53,559 nucleotides of DNA from Haplosporangium gracile (GCA_015499985.1 JAAAUF010000171.1:1839-55397), one strand, 5' to 3'; shown: positions 1 to 12,749, numbered from the stretch's first letter. Notes: generated by a model not told the origin, from the sequence alone. Program-made: numbers and translations.

Positions 1-2188
1 AAAAAAAACATGCCAAAAAAAAAAAAAAAAGAGGGTTTTGAGCATGTAAACAAGTGTTGTTTAAAAAAAGAATAAAAAAAAGTAAACCAGGAGTTGAGGG
101 ATGTGGTGCTCAGATCTTGAATGTTTTAGACCCAGGATGGTTGTCCCCCTTCTTAATGTTGTGCGTATGTTGGTATGGTGATATGTGTTGAAATATGATA
201 CATGTACTATATACGATTGATGTATGGACCTTAGGAGACGACATACAGCCAGGACGATCAGACATTTGGTTGGATGAATGGATTGGATGAATAGATGAAT
301 AGAAGTGTGCGTGTGCGTGCTGATGCGTTTTTGGTTCTCCAATGCCCGTATCTTTTTTCCCCTTCTCCACTTTTCCTCGTTTTCCACTGAAATAGATGTC
401 CACACCGGTACCAGTGGCGAAAAGGAAGAAGAAGGGTGCATTTGGATTGTGTGGTTCAAATCAGTGCAAGCATCTCTTGTTCAGAAAGAGAGAAGATAAC
501 AAGATTCTTCGGCCTCTTTTTTGCAAGGTTGTCTGTCCACGGCATGGATGATTGGGTCGTGTGTGTAGGATGGAATGTATGGTATGTGTCTGATCTTTTT
601 CTTTGTTGTTTAGCTATGAAGCATTCAACAACAAAAACAACAACAACAGACGCACACACACAGTTGTCTCCTGGATCTCTGTATGGTCCTCTCCTCCCGC
701 CTCCTTTCCCTCCCTTTTTCTCTTCGTCCTCCTCTTTTTCCTCTTTCTCCTTCTCCTTTGTTTGTGTGTCGCTGTCCTTTTCTCTTTTACTTTCTCTTTT
801 TCTGTCTTCCTTAAACCCCCTTCTCCACTTTCACATTCACGTCCCTCCAGATGTTGATGTTGAGTGATATCTGTTGTCGTCTGTCCCATCGCATTGCGCA
901 TACCAATTGTTGGTTGTTGGACATAGTTTCTTTTTTACTTTGATTTATACTATCTTGTGTCCGTTCACACAGACAGATGGACAACAATCACAACAACGAG
1001 TAATTGAGTACATGTTGTTATGTATGCTGCTCACTCTTCATAACAGTAACCCCATTTACTCATTTCGCCTTTGGTCCCAGTGTCCTTATTTTTTTTCCTT
1101 CTCTAATCCCCCCGTACATTATCATACCATTCCTTTTCCGCTTTTTCTTCTTCTCCTCGCTCTCATTCTCGCTCATCCTCCTCTTCCTCCTCCTCTTCCT
1201 CCTCTTCGTCTCCTCCAACCCTTCTAGAGTCACCATCCCCAGAGCCGAGTCGACGGCGACCGTACAGCACACAGCAGCATTGGCCTTTCTTGTCACATCC
1301 CTTCCTCTTCTTCCACTTCCTCCACCTCCTCCTCGCCTTCGGCTAGCCTACCATTATCATTGCCATCACCGTCATCATCATTATCCTTTCCATCATAGCA
1401 TCCAGGAACTTTGGCCTCTTCTTCTCCTTTATCAACCTCTTCTTGCACTTCTCGCTCGCTCTCACCGTGACGATCAACCAGCTTCTCGACCCAAGCCGAG
1501 AATAGAGACGACAACAAGGACGACGACGACGACAAGTCTGCTGTAGTGTCAGCCGCTCTTGCATTCGAGAGCAGCAGCATTATTGCAGGTATTACATGAC
1601 TACCAGAAGGGAGATAGCTACTTTTTCAACAATAACGAGGGACAGCAACAAACGACGCCTTGAGACTATTTACGGCCTAATTGCTTCGGGCGCTCACAAG
1701 GTGCATTTCGCCCGACCCCCGTTTGCATCTCTATTTCCATCTCCATCTCTCTCTCTGCCAACATATCAAAGCAATATCGCAATATTAAGAGTTAGCGATA
1801 AAACAGCAAAGCACCGTTGGACACTGGCGATACAACAACAGCGCAAAGCCGACAGTACCGACAGCGCCAGCATCAGGAGCAGTACCAGCGGCAATAATTG
1901 TTGACACCCACGAGAGGAGGTTGTTCAATGTTTATTGACTTCTTTAATAACGACAAAAAAAAGACCCATTTGTTTTTTTTCTGTGTGTGTATCTATGTGG
2001 TGTTTCGTTTCTATTGCAGTTAAGTTCAGGTATTAACGCGGATCTGTCTCCGTCTCTTGTAATTTTGCACCCCTTTGCCTTTTGCAACCTTCTGGTACTC
2101 ATCCCGGCTCCCATCTCTCGTACGTGCCTGTCGCCATCATCATCATCACCACCACCACCACAATCACCACCCATCACCATCGCCGATA
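1..2188. other. Non-coding, low-complexity left flank and probable leader of the DUF1765 gene
   Basis: No convincing gene is visible here. The stretch is dominated by poly-A at the left end and by C/T-rich and CA-rich tracts from about 650 to 1550. Open frames in it are compositional and carry no recognisable domain. A pyrimidine-rich stretch ending in an AG near 2020 could be the acceptor of a 5' UTR intron of the gene that follows. The transcription start cannot be placed. Confidence 0.6.
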
Positions 2189-5100
2189 ATGTTCTCCGTG
2201 TCGCCAGCCAACTCCAACTCTTGTCGCCCCTTCAACGAGAACCATATCATCACCGCCTCGACTTCCTCGCCTTCCTTGGCCTGCGCACACTTATATCTCT
2301 CACCTACAGCCATGTCTTTCTACCCAATACCATCTGCCATTCCTGCCTCCTCTCCTTCAATTCTCTCTGCACCAACTCTCTCTCCCACTCCCACTCCCAC
2401 ATCGCTTACCATTCTTTCTCCCAAACCCTCGTCCGCTCCCTCTCCTTCTTCTGCTTTCTCCTCCTTTTTCTCTTCCTCCTTCTCCTCCTCCTTCTCATCC
2501 TCCTCCAATTCTTCTTCTCCCACCACTCCCACCTCCAATCCTTCACCATCTATCGCTACATCCCCTTACCCATCCACTTCAGATCGCGCGCCTACCCGTC
2601 CTTCACTCTCGCCTTCATCTTTACCCTCGCCCTTCAATCCTGGTCGACCCTGCAACAACATCAACGTCAACAACAACAGCGATCCACCACCGTCACTCCC
2701 ACTCCTAACTTCACCTCCGTTGTCACTCTCACTCTCCTTCTCTGGGTCGTTCTCATCTTCTCTCCCCTCGTTCGACCCTTCAGCATCCTTGTTGTCTCCA
2801 AGTCCCACTCTCTCTCCACTGCCTTCTACCTCGCCTCTCTCTCTATACCCCAACTCCCCAACCGTCTACTCACCCTCGTCTCCCTCAAGTATCACATTCT
2901 GTGACCCAACAAGCGACTCTGTAACACAAACGAGAGCGAGTTGTCAGGACAGTATCACAGCCTCCTCTCTGGCACCCGCACCCTCTGCGACTCCAGCATC
3001 TGTGGACTCCAGCGCCTTTCCCATCGCTTCTCGTCACTCTTCGACCTCCTCCCTTCTCTCTCCTTCTCCCCAGTCGTCTCTTGAAGCAACACCATCTTCA
3101 TCTTTGACAGCGCACCCAACAGCAACGACAACTGCCCTTCCTGATTCAGGAACAAGAGCAACGATACCTCCTCTGCAACTGACACAGACAAGGACGATCA
3201 GTTTACCTGACCTAGGCGTCAATATGGCTCGACGACAGTCATGCAGCGATCTTCCTCCCACCTCCATTATTATCCCACCCTACTCGCGCACCTCCTCCCC
3301 ACCTTTCGTCTCCAAAATCAGCTCGCACTCCAGATCTGCCAGCACAGATATGCGACCATCGGTTAAAAGTCGACTCTTGCGCAACTGGATCGGACAGAGT
3401 GGCCAGCAAGAATACAAGGTCCTCGAGCGCTCACTTGCAAGGTACTTATCCATTACAGCCAATGCCCAATCAATCAATGCCTTCATGCAAAGTTTTCCTT
3501 TCCTATTTCCTTCTTTTTTATTTTGCATTGCATGTGGGCTGGGACAAAGGAATTGAGAACTCCTATTATTCGATCCCTTGACCAACATCTGGCCTGGTCA
3601 AGCATGTCATCACCACGCACCAGCAAAAACAACAACAATAAGCCAAAAAAAAAGGAGTGCGTAGAGGCGTACGGGACAAACACAAAAAAGCTAATGTCCA
3701 CTTGACTTTCTATCTCTCTGTTGTATGTAGATTCCACCAAAAGGACCGATACCGGATTGATGTCCTCAAGACTAGCCTCTTACCATGGCTCAGGAAGGAC
3801 CAGCCCAGTCTAGGTAGGCATACATGCAGCACAACAAGGAAGTAGGGATAAAAAAAAGGGCAAAGGACAGTTTGGACAAGCAAGTAAAAAATAATAATTG
3901 AGGGGTGGGACGGCCGGCAAAGTGAGAAGACGACAAAGGGCGAATTGGGAATGACTGTTGTTTGCATTGATGATCCCGTCACTGGAAAGATGTGTTTGCC
4001 GCACTCTGTTACAAACAGCGCCGATTCTTGATACACTTAAAAGAAGAGTGAAAAAAAAAGCAAGAAACGATGATCTCTTTATACCCACGGGACATTGCCT
4101 CATTAGCGCCCTTAGTGTTGACTGACTCGGGGAAGGATTATCCTTGGCTGGCAGGACAGAAAACTCATCTTTCATCTCGTTCGTTTTTTTTCTTGCTGTT
4201 GTGATAGATTCGTTGTCAGAGACGTCGCTTAGAACAGGAAGGCAGCTTATTATGCAGTGGTAAGTGGGACGCATTGGCGACATGAGAAGGGGGGTAAGCA
4301 GGAAGGGGATGGGGGTGGCTAAAAATATACCCCTTATGCTTTGCCAAAGATGAAGATGAAGATCAAACGAGAATAGCGTATTCAAATTGGATGACCGTGG
4401 CAAAGATGAAAAAAAACGAGAAACGTGTTACACGAGTACGAGAGAACACTGCAACTAACAATCGGGGCTGTCGTTGTAACACTGTGTTCAATCTCCTAGG
4501 TGGACAACTCTTCTTGCTGTGCTCCCAGATGCCCTTTACACGGATCGGTGTCATTACTTTGAATGTATCATTGCCCTCATGACAAGGTACAGTCAAGACC
4601 AGGAGGGGATAGAATGAACATTCGTATTGCTAAAGGATCAATGAATCTTTCATCGAACAGCCTGATGTTAACGTTCAGTACTTGACTTTCTTTGGCTTAT
4701 AGGAAGGAGTTTGACGAGTTTGGTAAGGGCCAGATGACAATCATGGAGTACTCCCGCTATGGATAGACATAGCCAAATGTAGTTGACTGACGTGCTCTCC
4801 GCTTTTGTTACCACTCACACATACACACTAGATCGCCTCGAGGATGTCATTTCAAAACCAACGACACCATCAACAGTCAGGACCTTCTTGGATGGATCAG
4901 TCACAGAGCACAACTCTTCATCGACTTCAGTCTCGTCCAGCACCACCCTTGGATCAGGATACCCCTTCTCAGACTCAGGAGCCTTCTGGTCCTCATTTCA
5001 CCAATACCGCAAAATGTTGACCCAGTCGCTCCAATATGCAATCGAGCGTCTGAACCAGAAGGGCGTTTACTCGAATGTGATTACCTTTTGCGCAAAGATC

Positions 5101-8100
5101 CTGGCGCTCTGCTTCTTCAAGTTGCCAGATGTTGCTTTTGGCTTGCTTCATGCACTCCCCGCGAGCCGATCATATATTAGCCGTATGGCCAAAGCAATGG
5201 ATCTTATTGGGTATGGCAACTTGAATATACAAGACACGTCCCACGTGCTTTCCATGGCTTGGTAGTTAGCTTGTTCACTTGCTAACCATTTGCACGCGCT
5301 TCCATCTGTGTGATATGTTTTACCACATCTAGTGAGAATTGCGGGATGCCTCAGATTATGACATTCTTCCCAGAGCATCTGGCACCCATTTGTTTCACTG
5401 GAACTGGATCCTGGTGGAGGGAATTCGAAAATCAAAAGCGCAGGACAGCAACGGGCGACTCTGTTCCTCCCATGGAGATGTTTGGAAACTGGGTTCGTCG
5501 GTGGCAGAGTGACGACAGCGAACTCTTTTTTGCATTCTACAGGCATTACCACCATTGCCTCTCCCAGTACCTGGGAGCGCCACTGCAGCGGATTCAGGCC
5601 GGCGGTTGGGCTACTTCGGCGATCACACCCAAGGTCTATGCAGGCGCACCAGGATATCTTTACCTGTCGGCATTTTTCTTGACCAAGATTGAAGGACTGG
5701 TTCATCGCGAGATTCACCCTGTCACGACGATTGTGCAGTTTGAGCCTAACGCAGCCAACGGGAATGGTGCTGCCGAGCGGGATCGTGCCATGGCCTCTGT
5801 CGCGACAGGAGAGTTCCCCGGTACAGCAGCCCCCCCAGCTGTAAAGGACAATGGAGATGGCAAGGATTCGAACGGTGGATCTACGAATGGCAAACCCAAA
5901 GTGCTAGATATGGCATCAAAGAGATTTGTAGAGACTATTGTCGCGATCATGGAGGATCATGGCAATATTTATGGCGCCATGCTGGATATTTGGATCAGGG
6001 CCGTTGTTACAAGGACGAGCGTGTATGATGTGGAGAGTGTGTTTTGTCTACTGGACTTTTTGGACATGCTCATCGCCGAGCTCGAGTCAAGGTACGTTAC
6101 TCATGGCTATATTGTATTTCCTGTAATTGCCAATCGAATTAATTGTATTCGAGCTAATATAAAAAGCTCTTTTTCTTAATGCGATGGTAATCTAGGGAGT
6201 GTATTCGACTTTACGACAGCGAACTCTCGACAGTACCTCTTAACACAGGACCCAACATCATCTTTGTCCCAATTCATGTCCAGTTTATCCTTTCGACCCT
6301 CCACCTACTTTTGACAACATCAGACCACACTGTCACTTTGATGCGTACCATCTCGTTTATATACCAAAATTTTTCGCTTCTCACAGGCACCGTCCAAACA
6401 TTGGAGCAGCTCACGCTGGGCACGTTGCTTTCGCCAGATGTGTTTGAGAAGTGCTTTCTCCACTGGGCGCGAAACGTCCGTCTGTACTACATGCGGTGTT
6501 TGGTTTGGCGGGTGGCGAGGATTGGTGGCGGTGTGGGTGTGTTGCCAGGATTCAGAGCGTGGATACCCTCTGCGCGGAGTTCTATGCAGGAGGGATCTGT
6601 GCCGATGGGAGGAATGATGGCAGCATCGCCGAATGCTGGGCCAAACTCTGACCCTTCGTTCAAGAAGAAAGTGAAGGACTCGCCTCCAACCTCGCGAGGT
6701 TCTGTTGCAGAGCCGCCACTCAGTCTGATCGTGAGGTATGTCTCTTTTGAATCGGTGTTGCATCACAAAAGAGCTCATTTATTTTTTCTTCGCCAGTTTT
6801 GTTAATCACTGAATATATCTGATCTGATCATCAACAGGAATATTTTTGAGGTGATGGAGAGCAGGATTGACATGGTGAAGCGTCAATACGCGGGCGAGCT
6901 CTCCGAGGTCATGTCGACGCGCATCAGCGACAAGGAGTCGGAATCTTTGACATGTGATTCTCCACCCTCATCGCCAACTGTGGAGAATGTCCCCTTGATC
7001 TCGATCGGTGGAGGTTCACTCGCAGAATCGTCGCCACCCCGTCAGCGATCCCTATCGGACGGAATGATGATGCACAACGGTGGCGACGACGACAACCAGG
7101 AGAGGGCCAGGTCTTTTTACCAGCTCCAAGCTCAGCAAATCTATTTAACCCACCAGAAGCTGGCCGCGTCTGATAACAGCGTCAAGGACAAAGAGAAAGA
7201 TCGCGCCAAAAAGTCGACTAGTCGGTCCAGCTTGCTCTCGCGCAAGTTTAGACGCCTCAGTCGACCGGACAGCTCTTCTGGGTCAGATAATCAGCAACAA
7301 AGACATTCCTTCCAGGAGGCTGATGCAGGACTGTACGATCCCACACTCGGCAACCTGATGGGTGGCCAGGGCAATCCAAATGGAAGCAACAAGCGTGCCA
7401 GCACAGGGTCCAGTTCCCTCACTGCAGGAAGCTTGTTCCGATGGATGTTTATGGGTGGTCAGAGTTCTGGAAGCAGCAGCAAACTGTCGGCGCTTGTGTC
7501 CGGTGGTGGTGGATCCAGTAATGGTGATCAGTCGCCGTATTCCAGTCATTCGTTGGCAAGTCAGTCTTCCACCTCGTCTCTGAGTTCATTGACACTGATG
7601 ACTAGCTACAATGAGCAGGCAGGAGATGTATACCGACACCGCGGTAATGGATATAGTACCTCGTACTCTCGTCCTCCTACGGGTTCGTTCTTGAGGTACG
7701 GGATGCAGTCTCGCAAGTACCCCGATCACCTCACGACCTATGCCGGTCGCGCACTTCTTGAGCACACTGCCGTGTTGAACGAGTATGTCGACTGGCTGGC
7801 GCAATGCCATGCCTATGGTATCAAGTCCAAGATGGGTTATAATCAGCAGGGCAACGGTAACGGCAGTGGAGCAGCAGGACAAGGAGCAGGTCAGCTTGGA
7901 GGAGTTCCTGGACTTGGGTTGGGTATGAACCCAGCTGCAGCAGAAGGCATGAGTGGAGGATGTGGTGTGGTCTCGGGCGACTTTAGTGTGTTCAGTCTCA
8001 GTCTCGGCAAGGTTGTGGATGCGAGGACTGTCTTGGGTCACCATCACGACGAATGGATCTCTGTCGGGATGGCCCAGATGATGATCCTCCGGTTCCCTGG

Positions 8101-8443
8101 CCTGGTGGTCGAATGGCCAAAATTCTGGAACAACTCTCGAGAGGCTTCGGGGCCGCCACCGGGACCTATCACGACCTTATCGGCCATGGCGGTGGTCAAC
8201 AACCCAATGTTGTCGTTGGGTAAAGGTAACGCTGGCGGGGTCGGTGGAGGTGTAAGTGCAGGTGCCGGAGGTCCGTTTGGAGGGGCGAGTATTAATGGGT
8301 CGTCTGGGAACGGGCCTAGTTCGTTGAGGCATCAGCAGCAGGCTCAGATGCATCATCAACAACAAATGCAGCTCTGGAGCCGGAATGCAGCTGCCGCCGC
8401 TGCCGCCGCGGCCACGGCAGCCTCTGGCGCTTCAGCCACGTAA
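2189..8443 (+). CDS. DUF1765 (UPF0592) family protein, nine exons, about 1592 aa
   Basis: Exons inferred from GT..AG sites and a continuous frame: 2189-3441, 3731-3813, 4208-4259, 4500-4586, 4703-4722, 4832-5210, 5333-6091, 6196-6735, 6838-8443; the sum is an exact multiple of three. I chose the ATG at 2189 because the open frame further upstream begins with TTG. Residues 1-390 are Ser/Pro/Thr-rich and probably disordered. The conserved core follows: RLLRNWIGQ near 395, then a WWTTLLAVLPDALY segment, a YRKML...ERLNQKGVYSN segment and a GTGSWWREFE segment, the pattern I associate with Pfam DUF1765. The last exon holds a Ser/Gly-rich stretch, a conserved tryptophan-rich block and a terminal alanine run. 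The family includes S. pombe C7D4.03c and, as I recall, S. cerevisiae Ahk1, a scaffold of the Hkr1 branch of osmosensing; the biochemical role is otherwise unknown. The 20-nt fifth exon is unusually small. Confidence 0.75.
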
Positions 8444-8902
8444 CAGCTACAGCCACCGCCAAAAAAAAGAACGGCTCTTATTGAAAGCCGCGGGTAATTA
8501 CTGAGAGAATTTCCCTTAATCCTAGTTTTTTTTTATACCTTCTTCTTTCATCCCTTTCTTTGTTTGTTTGTTTGTTTGTTTGTTACCCGTTCCCCCTACG
8601 TGGCTAAGCTACATAATAATACTGTTTGTTTTTTCGACCATGTGAGCATATGAACAAATGAACAAGTGCGGTTAAAGTGGAAGAGGAGATTGGCTGTTCA
8701 TGTTTGGAAGAAGGGCCCGGCCCTCAATCAAAGCTTTGGTCGTTTTTTTTTATTATTATTTTTTGTTTTATTTATATGACAATTCAAGGAGTTGTGAATG
8801 GGAAATGGAAGAAGAGAGAAGGAGGGGGAGGTCTAGATTGTTGCTGATGACATTGTAATATTTTGCACGAGTTCAAAGAGCAAAAAGCACCGAGAATGTG
8901 TT
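8444..8902. other. Convergent intergenic spacer with a GTTT microsatellite
   Basis: This lies between the 3' ends of the DUF1765 gene and the secreted oxygenase-like gene. It holds a short (GTTT)n tract at about 8560-8583 and T-rich stretches that would serve as 3' UTR and polyadenylation sequence on both strands. No gene is seen. Confidence 0.6.
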
Positions 8903-10606
8903 TTAATCTTCGGCCAACTCGGCAAAGATGGAGGTCGAGCCACCAAGGGGTCGGACAGCAGGCTCACCAGGCTGACCAGGTTGAGGTTGGGCCTCCTTTC
9001 CAGTAACCTGCAAATCCCAGCAAGAAGTATACCACTCATTGTTGTTCAACTCCCACCGCCACTGGACCATATAAGTACCCGTGGCACGGTTATCGGGGAT
9101 CTTGAAACATCCACCACAGGGGGTATGGTCGGTATCTCCTGGGATAGGGTTACAGTTCTTGTACTTCAACTTCGCAATCGTCATCTTCATCAACTGGGAC
9201 TGGTTCGGGTCACGGGTTGTAGGGGTAGAGGGCATGTTGATAAAGACCCCACGATCCCTTTCGTCTGCGACGGCGTGGTTCTTGGCTGGCCAACGGACAC
9301 AGATCTCTGTACCGGCCTTTGCGGATGCCATGGCGCCGAAGCGTCCGCCATAGGCGCGAGAGATTGGGTTCTGACGGGTTTCGTCGGCTCCGGGCTCGTT
9401 ACCATGGTGCTTGTCGGAGCAGGCTGTGAAGTCGTTGGGGTTTTGTTGGTAGTGGCGGTTGGGGGATGAGGAATCGAGCCCACCGAAGCGAACGCCAGAG
9501 TTGACGGGATATTGGCGTGCCCATCCGAAGCATTTGCCATGCTTGTCCGTCCAGCCTAAATTTGAGTGAAGAGGTCGTTGATTTTTCAAACGGACGGCAG
9601 TTAAGATTAATTTCGTGGATAGTCTCGAAAAGTATGCATTTGTTTATCGTGGTACAATACGATGGCTGAGGGGGAGTGAAAGAAAAAAAAAACGAGAGGG
9701 AGAGGCAGTGAGGGTGAGGGGTGCATGTGTTATGAGTGCCGAGGAAGAAAAAATTGAGAGAAAGAGGGTAGGTGTGTAAAAATGAGAGCCGTGAAGGATG
9801 ATGACCGAGGAATAGAGAGAAAAAAGAGAGGAAAAGACAGACTAAGAGAGAGAGAGAGAGAAAACTGGGTGGGGGTCTAGCGTGTTTATGGGTGTTGTTT
9901 ATGTTTTCTGATGTTGCGGATTGGTTTTTTGTTTTTTGACGCTAGTAATATTGCGGATATTTTTCGGTGGTATTTTGTTTGAATGTTTGCGAACGTGCGA
10001 GTGTGAGAGAAAGTGGGTAACCAATCCCAACAAAGACGTAGACGAGTGGTGATGGAAGGGCAGGATGCATTGATCGTCGGGCTATTATTTTTAGTCCGCA
10101 CGGCAGCGAGGGCGTAAAACATAACAAAAAAAAAAAAGGAACTGGGAGTACCACCATCGCCGCTCAAAAAAACAAAAAAAAAAAGGTGGACTGAGATCAG
10201 GAGCGTCTCGACGAGACACTGCCAGTGTGTGTTTGATTAATCAACTGGGTTGAGTTTCTGGTTGGCTGGGTCTGTCTCATTCTCATTAATGTCTTCAGGC
10301 ACCATCAGTCAATCAATCACCCAGGAACAATCAGTGCTTGGAACAAAAGGGAGGGAAGGGAAAAGAGACGGGTAAAGGGAGAGAGAGGAAGCAGATTATG
10401 CAAGGATAATGGGAGGAGGAGAAGAGCGGGCGAGTGGAATGTGGAGAAGGAAATAAGGAGGTAGAGGAGGATAGTTGGATGGTCTTACCAGGCTTAGCTG
10501 GGTCGTTGAAGCGCCAGTCGACGCAGTCAGCCCAGGAATGGGCTTCGGCCAAGACGGCCAGGAGAGCAAAGGCTGTTGCCAAAGTAAAGAGGGACTTGAG
10601 TGTCAT
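8903..10606 (-). CDS. Secreted LPMO-like protein with an N-terminal histidine brace
   Basis: Two exons (10606-10489 and 9555-8903, intron 933 nt) give 256 aa. A hydrophobic signal peptide (residues 1-22, ending AEA) is followed directly by His23, so the mature chain would begin HSWADC. Later come a GTEICVRWPAKNHAV segment with His133 and, near the C-terminus, a W-R-W...EWYTSCWDLQV segment with Tyr215. A mature N-terminal His, an internal His after a beta-strand of the type 'aG..i.vrWpa.nH', and an aromatic Tyr in the last strand are the copper-site arrangement of lytic polysaccharide monooxygenases. The mature chain has eight cysteines (28, 48, 85, 125, 174, 186, 189, 218), enough for four disulfides. 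The tail is Pro/Gln-rich with no GPI signal and no separate carbohydrate-binding module. The likely role is oxidative attack on an extracellular or cell-wall polysaccharide; the substrate cannot be told. I cannot assign it to a numbered CAZy AA family. Confidence 0.75.
9556..10488 (-). other. Large purine/pyrimidine-rich intron of the LPMO-like gene
   Basis: The donor GTAAGA and the acceptor TTTAG, read on the minus strand, join the signal-peptide exon to the catalytic exon in frame (Gly40 is split). At 933 nt this is far longer than most introns in the window. It contains (GA)n near 9848-9862 and A-rich tracts. No second gene is visible inside it. Confidence 0.7.
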
Positions 10607-11706
10607 TATGGTGATGATTGAGATATGAATGTGTACGAAGAGGATAAGAAGGGAGTGGGGGAGGGTTGATTATTGAAAGGGGAAGAGAGAGAACTGACGA
10701 TCGGTATTTTGAGATGAGGGAAATGAGGGGTAAAGGAAGTAGGGTCGAGGAGAGAGAGAGAGGAGGAAGTAGAGCGAAGGGGGATGGAGGATGGAGGATG
10801 GAGGGAAGGGAGCGCGAAAGTGAGAAGGCGTGAAGTGGGCAAGGAACAAAAAGAAGAGAAAAGTGGGCGGCTCTTGTATCTTTATACGATACCGAGGGAA
10901 GGCATAAAAAAAATAAATAATAAATGGGCTGCATCTGTCTTATGCGGGGCGAAAGGAAGGAACAACAGGCACATACAAAATATCCACCCCTGCCCAAAAG
11001 AAGTGAAACAAGGCTAAAAGTCAAGAAATAAAAGGCGCATCTTTCCCGATGTTCTTCGCAACTGGGTCGCACACCTTTCAAATGCATTTGAGAATGAACT
11101 GTTCTTCGTCCTTGTTTGCTCCTGGGTTCATGTTCCCATGTGCATCTGTGTGCGTGGAGGAGGAGCGTAGAAAGAAGAAGAGGAGAGGAGATCATTCCAA
11201 TTAGAGGCCTGGGATCCAGACTGATGTCCCGAGTAACCCCTTTTCCAGGGGCCGGTCCCCCAACCTGAGGCATGAGGGCTTGTCTTCGTCTTTCATCGTT
11301 TCGTTTTATTCTCTCAACTCCCGATGGAATCTCCAGATACTCCATTTCAACACGATTGAGAAAGAAACACCAGCTGGCTCATTCACCTAGTAAAGCAGCG
11401 AGAGCTAAAGAAGGAAACAAGAAAGCAACATCTCTTGCTCTTGCGCTCAAAAATGATCTAAGGCAATGCTGACTAGCCGTCTGAGGTTCATTTCGGGGAC
11501 TTGTTCAGGCAATAGTGTATTTTCTCGGGTAAGTTTTTTTGCCAAAGTGCTCATTGGTCAAAATGGATGTGGTGACTGCTCGGCGACACTCCACTCCCTG
11601 TAGAAGGGCCTGGATGACCAGCATGGGAAGGGGAAAGTTCTTATGCCCCTCACTCATTCACTCCACTCTACAAAACAAACCACAAAACTACCACTCTCTA
11701 TTAATA
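10607..11706. other. Divergent promoter region between the LPMO-like gene and POF1
   Basis: This 1.1 kb region separates two divergently transcribed start codons and should hold both promoters. The left half is GA-rich. A TATAAAG-like element lies on the minus strand near 10871-10877, about 270 bp from the oxygenase start. I see no coding sequence. Confidence 0.5.
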
Positions 11707-12749
11707 ATGCGCAAGCCGTTCCTTCAACTCGCCCTCGCAAAGGCAAAGGGTCTGCCCCCAAAACCTTTCCAGACCACACTCACAGCAACCAGCTCATGGC
11801 CATTCACAATCGACCGTCCAGCATCCACCACTCGCCCAATCAGGATAGCAGTCCTCGACTCGTCATTCAATCCTCCCACCAAGGCACACTACCAACTCCT
11901 CAAAGCTGCTGCCCGGATCGGGTGTGATGCTGTCTTGTTGTTACTTGCCACCAACAATGTCGACAAGGGTCAGACGGGTGCAGGAGCTGTCGAGCGACTG
12001 GAGATGATGGAGGCTGTAGCCATGGACTCGATTCGGAATGAGAAGGAGGACCCTGCTCTTCGTCATATGGCCGTTGGACTCACCGTAAGTTTTATAAAAA
12101 GCAGGAAGGCTACTTGTATTTTTTTTTCTTTGTGCTTGAGTGTGCATTGTGCGCGCACAAGGTAATATTGGTCGCGTTATAGTGAAATGAGAACGGCCAA
12201 TTAACTGTTCATCTCTCTTTGTCGCTTGTCTATCTTTTACTCTAGATCCATGCGAGGTTTATGGACAAGGCACAACCCATCTTGGACAGCTACCCACCCA
12301 ACACTGTTCAGCTCTCATGGATTATGGGCCACGACACCATGACTCGGCTCTTTGACCCCAAGTATTACAACGATGTCTATGCAGACATGGCGCCATTCTT
12401 TGAACAGTGCGATGTGATTTGCTCGTCCAGACCCGGGTATGGTACTCGGGATGAGATGATGAAGTTTGTGGAGGCCAGTGGGCACAGTAAGAAAGTTACC
12501 CTGGTCGATATCCCCGATGACGATGATGAAAAAGAGCAAAGGACTGGAGCTCTAATCATTGAAGGCGAGGTCGGCAGTGAACAAGAAGCTACTACCACGA
12601 CGACGAGAGCACGTGGCATTCAGGTCAAGGAGATGTCATCAACAGTGGTGAGGAATGCAGTCAAGAGCCAAGACTGGACCCTGGTCGACCGGTGCGTCCT
12701 TCCCTTAGTCCGACAGCTTATCGAGAAGAACGGACTCTACAGCGAGTAG
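11707..12749 (+). CDS. POF1: POF1-type nucleotidyltransferase (NMNAT-like), 293 aa
   Basis: Two exons (11707-12084, 12246-12749) joined in phase 0. The N-terminal Rossmann-like half carries VLDSSFNPPTKAHYQLL (about residues 55-71), the nucleotidyltransferase alpha/beta-phosphodiesterase signature, followed by VLLLLATNNVDKG. The C-terminal half has GHDTMTRLFDPKYY and KEMSSTVVRNAV, the latter matching the ISSTxxR substrate loop of NMN adenylyltransferases. The order and spacing fit yeast Pof1, an NMNAT-family protein with reported ATPase activity linked to filamentation and protein quality control. The first His of the usual HxxH is Thr here (TKAH), a substitution seen in other branches of the superfamily. 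An acidic and threonine-rich loop (DDDDEKEQ...ATTTTT) interrupts the C-terminal half. The start is the ATG just before MRKPFLQ; no other ATG fits better. NMNAT activity itself is not proved by the sequence. Confidence 0.8.

Noticed and set aside
1004..1546. 180-aa C/T-rich open frame on the plus strand
   Set aside because: It is compositional, with hydrophobic Ser/Leu/Phe/Pro repeats from a pyrimidine tract, and has no partners.
2075..2188. Upstream extension of the DUF1765 frame including a poly-His run
   Set aside because: The extension starts with TTG rather than ATG and the His run comes from a CAT/CAC microsatellite; ATG 2189 is preferred.
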